A stretch of DNA of 64,000 nucleotides from Gordius sp. MW1 (taxonomy: Eukaryota > Nematomorpha > Gordioida > Gordea > Gordiidae), in NCBI GenBank assembly GCA_964036665.1, contig OZ038526.1:37367997-37431996 (forward strand). The letters run 5' to 3'. The position numbers and the translations under genes were made by a program. The notes under the pieces are model-generated. The model was not told the DNA's origin and did not search any database. It worked only from the letters and a program-made list of their open reading frames with translations. Shown piece by piece: positions 57,001 through 64,000 of this stretch. Within the stretch, counting starts at the first letter, position 1; each line of letters begins with the position of its first letter.

Positions 57001-57442
57001 CTATCTGCAATTCAAAAAAAACATAGAATGTATTATTTATAATAATTCTTTTTAAGTTTATAAGTAAGATAGTGATTTAATAATTCTAAAAGCATTTATT
57101 TATGTTTAGTTACCTATTGATATATTAAAGATAATTTGTAACTTTCAAGATTGTAAATTTACGGTTCACAGATGTTAAAAAATGATGTCTATGAATAATT
57201 TCCACCTGATCTGTAAAAAAATTTAATTTCGCCAATTTTATATTTTTTATTGACAAATTAAAATAATTTATTGAATTTCAATTTTAGCCTAAGCCTATTA
57301 TTAATATAATTTATGACTTCATGGTGGAACCTCAGTTCATGTTCATGCTTCCTTCAATCAAAACTCTCCGGGGGGGGGGGGGGTATTTGAAACTCCACGG
57401 GGAGGTATTACCCCCCCGGGCTCCCCCCTGAAAGAAACCCTG

Positions 57443-58725
57443 CAACGGGCGGACAACGGACGGACAACGGACGGACAACGGACGGACAACGGACGGACAA
57501 CGGACATACAACGGGCGGACAACGTGCGGACAACGGAAGGACAACGGGCGGACAACGGACGGACAACGGAAGGACATCAGACGGACAACGGACGGACAAC
57601 GGAAGGACAACAAAAGGACATCAGACGGACAACGAACGGACAACGAACGGACAACGAACGGACAACGAACGGACAACGAACGGACAACGAACGGACAACG
57701 AACGGACAACGGACATACAACAAAAGGACATCACACGGTCAACGGACGTACAACGAACGGACAACGGGCGGACAACGGACGGACAACGGACGGACAACGA
57801 ACGGACAACGAACGGATCACGGAAGGACAGGGAAGGACAACGGACGGACAACGGGCGGACTACGGAAGGACAACGGGCGGACAACAAAAGGACATCAGAC
57901 GGACAACGGACGGACAACGAACGGACAACGGACGGACAACGGGCGGACAACAAAAGGACATCAGACGGACAACGGACGGACAACGGGCGGACAAAGGACG
58001 GACAACGGACGGACAACGGACATACAACGGGTGGACAACGAAAGGACAACGAACGGACAACGAACGGACAACGAACGGACAACGGACGGACAACAAAAGG
58101 ACATCAGACGGACAAGGGACGGACAACGGACGGACAACGGACGGACAACAAAAGGACATCAGACGGACAACGGACGGACAACAGAAGGACAACGGACGGA
58201 CAACGGAAGGACAACGGACGGACAACGGACGGACAACGGACGGACAACGGACGGACAACGGACGGACAACGGAAGGACATCAGACGGACAACGGACGGAC
58301 AACGGAAGGACAACGGAAGGACAACGGAAGGACAACGGACGGACAACGGACGGACAACGGAAGGACATCAGACGGACAAGGGACGGACAACGGATGGACA
58401 ACGGAAGGACATCAGACGGACAACGGACGGACAACGGAAGGACAACAAAAGGACATCAGACGGACAACGGACGGACAACGGACGGACAACGGAAGGACAA
58501 CGGACGGACAACGGAAGGACAACGGACGGACAACGGAAGGACAACGGGCGGACAACGGACGGACAACGGACGGACAACGGAAGGACATCAGACGGACAAC
58601 GGACGGACAACGGAAGGACAACGGAAGAACAACGGAAGGACAACGAACGGACAACGAACGGACAAAGGACGGACAACGGACGGACAACAGACGGACAACG
58701 GGCGGACAACGGACGGACAACGGAC
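57443..58725 (+). repeat. 11-bp satellite array, block 11
   Basis: 1283 bp. Four consensus monomers precede the acaacggacat marker. A run of seven acaacgaacgg monomers lies near 57640-57705, where block 9 has six. Confidence 0.93.
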
Positions 58726-59359
58726 GTAGCCAGCGGACGGCCAAAAAGTCATATTATCAACAGAATACTCTCACGGATTCAAACTTGTTGCCTCCTGACG
58801 GACAACGGACGGTCCGTCGTCCCTCCGTTGTCCGTCCGTCCTCCCTCCGTCGTCTCTCCGTCGTCCGTCCGTCGTCCCTCCGTCGTCCGTCCGTCGTCCC
58901 TCCGTCGTCCCTCCGTCGTCCCTCCGTCGTCCCTCCGTCGTCCCTCCGTCGTCCCTCCGTCGTCCCTCCGTGCTATGCAATTTATTAAATTTTTTTTATC
59001 AAAAAATATTTTTTTCGACCTCAAATTTTTTTCCATTTTTTTGTTCAACCATATAGGCCTCATGAAAATTTTTGATATCAGAAGTGAATTCCGTAAAAAA
59101 AATTTTTTTGATCAGAAAATATTTTTTCGACCTCAAAATTTTTTCAATTTTTTTGTAACACCATATAGGCCTCATGAAAATTTTCGATATCAGAGGTGAA
59201 TTCCGAAAAAAAAAAATTTTTCGACTTGAAAATTTTTTAAATTTTTTTGTTCAACCATATAGGCTTCGTGAAAATTTCAGCGGACGGCTAAAAAGTCATA
59301 TTATCAATGTTATTAACAAGAACAGAATACTCTCCGGGATTCAAACTTGTAGCCTCCTG
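58726..59359 (+). repeat. Linker / inverted-array / AT-rich module, copy 7
   Basis: 634 bp, long form. The extra length relative to copies 5 and 6 lies entirely in the inverted array (+44 bp). Confidence 0.85.
58814..58972 (-). repeat. Inverted satellite block in module 7
   Basis: 159 bp, about 14.5 reverse-oriented monomers, the longest of the seven. The added monomers are all of the ccctccgtcgt type, which suggests local slippage. Confidence 0.83.
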
Positions 59360-60553
59360 ATGGACAACGGACGGACAACGGAAGGACATCAGACGGACAA
59401 GGGACGGACAACGGACGGACAACGGAAGGACATCAGACGGACAACGGACGGACAACGGAAGGACATCAGATGGACAAGGGACGGACAACGGATGGACAAC
59501 GGAAGGACATCAGACGGACAACGGACGGACAACGGAAGGACAACAAAAGGACATCAGACGGACAACGGACGGACAACAAAAGGACATCAGACGGACAACG
59601 GACGGACAACGGAAGGACAACGGACGGACAACGGAAGGACAACGGAAGGACAACGGGCGGACAACGAACGGACAACGAACGGACAACGGACGGACAACGG
59701 AAGGACAACGGACGGACAACGGAAGGACAACGGAAGGACAACGGGCGGACAACGGACGGACGACGGAAGGACAACGGGCGGACATCAGACGGACAACGGA
59801 CGGACAACGGAAGGACAACAAAAGGACATCAGACGGACAACGAACGGACAACGAACGGACAACGAACGGACAACGAACGGACAACGAACGGACAACGAAC
59901 GGACAACGGACAGACAACAAAAGGACATCAGACGGACAACGGACGGACAACGAACGGACAACGGACGGACAACGGACGGACAACGGACGGACAACAAAAT
60001 GACATCAGACGGACAACGGACGGACAACGGAAGGACAACGGAAGGACAACGGAAGGACAACGGAAGGACAACGGACGGACAACGGACGGACAACGGACGG
60101 ACAACGGAAGGACAACGGAAGGACAACGGGCGGACAACGAACGGACAACAAACGGACAACGGACAGACAACAAAAGGACATCTGACGGACAACGGAAGGA
60201 CAACGGACGGACAACGGACGGACAACGGAAGGACAACGGACGGACATCAGACGGACAACGGAAGGACAACGGACGGACAACGGACGGACAACGGAAGGAC
60301 AACGGAAGGACAACGAACGGACAACGAACGGACAACGGACAGACAACAAAAGGACATCTGACGGACAACGGAAGGACAACGGACGGACAACGGAAGGACA
60401 ACGGAAGGACAACGGGCGGACAACGGACGGACAACGGAAGGACATCAGACGGACAACGAACGGACAACGGAAGGACAACAAAAGGACATCAGACGGACAA
60501 CGAACGGACAACGAACGGACAACGAACGGACGGACAACGGACGGACAACGGGC
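59360..60553 (+). repeat. 11-bp satellite array, block 12
   Basis: 1194 bp, ten monomers longer than block 10. It ends in the left target-site copy caacgggc (60546-60553). Confidence 0.93.
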
Positions 60554-60748
60554 CAGGGTTTCTTTCAGAAAAAATGCTCCGGGGGGGTATTTTCAACTTC
60601 CGGGGGGGGTAAAAATTTTTTTAATTGCTAAACCATTTTGTATAATATTTACTAATTTTTATTGGTGATATAAGTGATATATAAATTGATACATACACGC
60701 ATAATCATTAAATAAATACATGTAATATTTTAACGGGCAAGTGTTCTT

Positions 60749-60955
60749 TTAAGAAAGTAACCGAATACTTCTTTGTTTTTTAAAGGCGTACTCCTTCATC
60801 GCCATATCTAGATATTCTTCAGTAGGAAGGTCAGCCCCTTCTATAGATATTCTCATACAGTGGTCTAAAGATATCTCCCCTAGCCTGTTTCTTAATGCAA
60901 CCATAATTCGGTTCATTGCACTAAAGTAAGGGATAAAACAAGAGTTTTTCTTAAT
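60749..60955 (-). pseudogene. hAT transposase C-terminal fragment, copy 4
   Basis: Same frame and motifs as at 31075-31281. Confidence 0.72.
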
Positions 60956-61112
60956 TCAGTCCCATCTTTACCTATTACAAACAAGCATATTCATGCCTTA
61001 TTTATTATTTTATATAAACACAAATACCCATAGTATTCCCCAAACATATCTTCTCGCCTATTTCTAAATCAAAATCAAATAGATAAAAAAGATATTTTAT
61101 CTATATCAGAAT

Positions 61113-61241
61113 TTAAATGCATGACAGATAATTATCATTAGTTATAAACATTATTTTGTGTGTATAAATGTAAATACCATCTTTTTTATTTTGACAATCT
61201 ATGGAATAAACCAGTTTCTCCACAGAATTATCCTCACCTTT
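61113..61241 (-). pseudogene. Duplicated internal transposase segment, copy 4
   Basis: Equivalent of 31439-31567. Confidence 0.55.
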
Positions 61242-61307
61242 TCATAATACATAATTGATTAGACAAAAAAGATCTTTTTTATATGCTTGCAAGCAAATTA
61301 TAATTAG

Positions 61308-61544
61308 TTAATATACATTTAAAATGACCAATATTTTGTTAGTAATATAAATATAAATACCATCCTTTTCATTATAACATTGAATGGAACAAACCAGAGT
61401 TTTTTCTACAGAACAATTATTCATATCTTCACCTGTTGCATAATTAAAATTATTCCAAATTAAATCATATTTACCATCCTTTTTATTAGACTTTTCCTTT
61501 TTACTAAAGTAGTGTAAAAGAGTACTTTTATATTTACCAGACAT
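61308..61544 (-). pseudogene. hAT transposase N-terminal fragment, copy 4
   Basis: 78 codons, with the same predicted protein as in copies 1 and 2. Confidence 0.6.
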
Positions 61545-61984
61545 CTATCTGCAATTCAAAAAAAACATAGAATGTATTATTTATAATAATTCTTTTTAAG
61601 TTTATAAGTAAGATAGTGATTTAATAATTCTAAAAGCATTTATTTATGTTTAGTTACCTATTGATATATTAAAGATAATTTGTAACTTTCAAGATTGTAA
61701 ATTTACGGTTCACAGATGTTAAAAAATGATGTCTATGAATAATTTCCACCTGATCTGTAAAAAAATTTAATTTCGCCAATTTTATATTTTTTATTGACAA
61801 ATTAAAATAATTTATTGAATTTCAATTTTAGCCTAAGCCTATTATTAATATAATTTATGACTTCATGGTGGAACCTCAGTTCATGTTCATGCTTCCTTCA
61901 ATCAAAACTCTCCGGGGGGGGGGGTATTTGAAACTCCACGGGGAGGTATTACCCCCCCCGGGCTCCCCCCTGAAAGAAACCCTG

Positions 61985-64000
61985 CAACGGGCGGACAACG
62001 GACGGACAACGGACGGACAACGGACGGACAACGGACGGACAACGGACGGACAACGGACATACAACGGGCGGACAACGTGCGGACAACGGAAGGACAACGG
62101 GCGGACAACGGACGGACAACGGAAGGACATCAGACGGACAACGGACGGACAACGGAAGGACAACAAAAGGACATCAGACGGACAACGAACGGACAACGAA
62201 CGGACAACGAACGGACAACGAACGGACAACGAACGGACAACGAACGGACAACGAACGGACAACGGACAGACAACAAAAGGACATCACGGCGGTCAACGGA
62301 CGTACAACGAACGGACAACGGGCGGACAACGGACGGACAACGGACGGACAACGAACGGACAACGAACGGATCACGGAAGGACAGGGAAGGACAACGGACG
62401 GACAACGGGCGGACTACGGAAGGACAACGGGCGGACAACAAAAGGACATCAGACGGACAACGGACGGACAACGAACGGACAACGGACGGACAACGGGCGG
62501 ACAACAAAAGGACATCAGACGGACAACGGACGGACAACGGGCGGACAAAGGACGGACAACGGACGGACAACGGACATACAACGGGCGGACAACGAAAGGA
62601 CAACGAACGGACAACGGACGGACAACGGACGGACAACGAACGGACAACGGACGGACAACGAACGGACAACGGACGGACAACGGAAGGACAACGGACGGAC
62701 AACGGAAGGACAACGGAAGGACAACGGGCGGACAACGGACGGACGACGGAAGGACAACGGGCGGACATCAGACGGACAACGGACGGACAACGGAAGGACA
62801 ACAAAAGGACATCAGACGGACAACGAACGGACAACGAACGGACAACGAACGGACAACGAACGGACAACGAACGGACAACGAACGGACAACGGACAGACAA
62901 CAAAAGGACATCAGACGGACAACGGACGGACAACGAACGGACAACGGACGGACAACGGACGGACAACGGACGGACAACAAAATGACATCAGACGGACAAC
63001 GGACGGACAACGGAAGGACAACGGAAGGACAACGGAAGGACAACGGAAGGACATCAGACGGACAAGGGACGGACAACGGACGGACAACGGAAGGACATCA
63101 GACGGACAAGGGACGGACAACGGATGGACAACGGAAGGACATCAGACGGACAACGGACGGACAACGGAAGGACAACAAAATGACATCAGACGGACAACGG
63201 ACGGACAACGGAAGGACAACGGACGGACAACGGAAGGACAACGGAAGGACAACGGGCGGACAACGGACGGACAACGGAAGGACAACGGGCGGACATCAGA
63301 CGGACAACGGACGGACAACGGAAGGACAACAAAAGGACATCAGACGGACAACGAACGGACAACGAACGGACAACGAACGGACAACGAACGGACAACGAAC
63401 GGACAACGGACAGACAACAAAAGGACATCAGACGGACAACGGAAGGACAACAGAAGGACAACGGGCGGACAACGGACGGACAACGAACGGACAACGGACC
63501 GACAACAAAAGGACATCAGACGGACAACAAAAGGACATCAGACGGACAACGGACGGACAACGGAAGGACAACGGACGGACAACGGAAGGACAACGGAAGG
63601 ACAACGGGCGGACAACGAACGGACAACGGACGGACAACGGAAGGACATCAGAGGGACAACGGACGGGACAACGGAAGGACAACGGACGGACAACGGAAGG
63701 ACAACGGACGGACAACGGACGGACAACGGAAGGACAACGGACGGACAACGGACGGACAACGGAAGGACATCAGACGGACAACGGACGGACAACGGAAGGA
63801 CAACAAAAGGACATCAGACGACAACGGACGGACAACAAAAGGACATCAGACGGACAACGGACGGACAACGGAAGGACAAACGGACGGACAACGGAAGGAC
63901 AACGGGCGGACAACGGACGGACAACGGACGGACAACGAAGGACATCAGAGGGACAACGGACGGACAACGGAAGGACAACGGAAGGACATCAGACGGACAA
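61985..64000 (+). repeat. 11-bp satellite array, block 13 (runs off the window)
   Basis: 2016 bp of satellite. Five consensus monomers precede the acaacggacat marker, and acatcacggcggtc near 62281 replaces the acatcacacggtc of blocks 7, 9 and 11. From about 63430 the variant order follows 26970-27500. The last 350 bp contain four single-base indels. Confidence 0.92.

Larger units (their letters stand above)
56011..57442. mobile_element. hAT-superfamily DNA transposon derivative, copy 3
   Basis: 1432 bp with target site duplication caacgggc at 56003-56010 and 57443-57450. It carries a private change that turns NEKDGIY into NEKYGIY in the N-terminal fragment. Confidence 0.9.
48524..61984 (+). 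repeat. Composite 4.4-4.5 kb higher-order repeat, three units
   Basis: Units 48524-53042 (4519 bp), 53043-57442 (4400 bp) and 57443-61984 (4542 bp) each read satellite, module, satellite, hAT element. First satellite segments are 1404, 1294 and 1283 bp; second segments 1095, 1084 and 1194 bp. All differences are multiples of 11. Module length outside the inverted array is 475 bp in each, and hAT lengths are 1430, 1432 and 1431 bp. A fourth unit begins at 61985 but departs from the pattern and shows no module before the window ends. Module 1 plus hAT copy 1 (29086-32310) is an older relative of the right part of the unit. Confidence 0.88.
60554..61984. mobile_element. hAT-superfamily DNA transposon derivative, copy 4
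   Basis: 1431 bp with target site duplication caacgggc at 60546-60553 and 61985-61992. One extra G in the left subterminal run shifts internal coordinates by 1 relative to the other copies. Confidence 0.9.

Noticed and set aside
30881-61984. Several independent hAT insertions into the satellite
   Set aside because: The same 8-bp duplication, phase and flanking markers occur at every copy, so co-amplification of one insertion explains the data better.
1-64000. Telomeric repeat array
   Set aside because: The 11-bp GC-rich CpG monomer does not resemble known telomere repeats, includes many variants and inverted blocks, and the window shows no chromosome end. A centromeric or subtelomeric position cannot be judged from sequence alone.
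1-64000. Synthetic or simulated low-complexity sequence
   Set aside because: The transposon copies with coherent target duplications, private substitutions and nested duplication history fit real satellite evolution.

Overview
This window is a eukaryotic satellite-DNA locus. About 84% of it (roughly 54 kb of 64 kb) is one tandem repeat with an 11-bp monomer, consensus acaacggacgg on the + strand. The frequent variants are acaacggaagg, acaacgggcgg, acaacgaacgg, acatcagacgg, acaacaaaagg, acaagggacgg, acaacggatgg, acaataaacgg and acatctgacgg. The consensus has no T on the + strand, two CpG per monomer and about 64% GC. The organism cannot be named from the sequence. The embedded hAT transposon fragments (with a candidate intron acceptor site) point to a eukaryote, probably an invertebrate animal; that is inference. 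I find no host protein-coding gene, rRNA, tRNA or CRISPR array.

Layout. 1-29085 is uninterrupted satellite with nested higher-order repeats: 330, 440, 660, 1133 and 1903 bp spacings, and a tandem duplication of 3.84-3.89 kb at 11.13-18.86 kb. From 29 kb onward two non-satellite components are interspersed. (a) A linker/inverted-array module occurs seven times (29086, 34108, 36156, 42618, 49928, 54337, 58726). It holds an 80-95 bp linker, a block of satellite in reverse orientation, tandem 113-bp AT-rich units and a second copy of the linker. (b) A hAT-superfamily transposon derivative of 1430-1432 bp occurs four times intact (30881, 51613, 56011, 60554) and once truncated (48084). It has 16-bp terminal inverted repeats and an 8-bp target site duplication caacgggc, which is itself satellite sequence. 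On its minus strand it keeps an N-terminal piece and the C-terminal dimerisation piece of a hAT transposase; the catalytic middle is missing.

How the parts relate. From 48.5 to 62.0 kb the order satellite - module - satellite - hAT is repeated three times as a composite unit of 4.4-4.5 kb. Corresponding satellite segments differ in length by exact multiples of 11 bp. Every hAT copy carries the same caacgggc on its right side, and three of four carry it on both sides. The simplest history is one hAT insertion into one monomer, followed by amplification of the insertion with its surroundings by unequal exchange or conversion within the satellite.

Open reading frames of up to 1818 codons are a by-product of the repeat. 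Eleven is not divisible by three, so all frames of a strand read the same 11-residue periodic peptide, and the + strand has almost no T from which to build stops. I do not annotate them as genes. The only protein-coding traces I support are the hAT transposase fragments.
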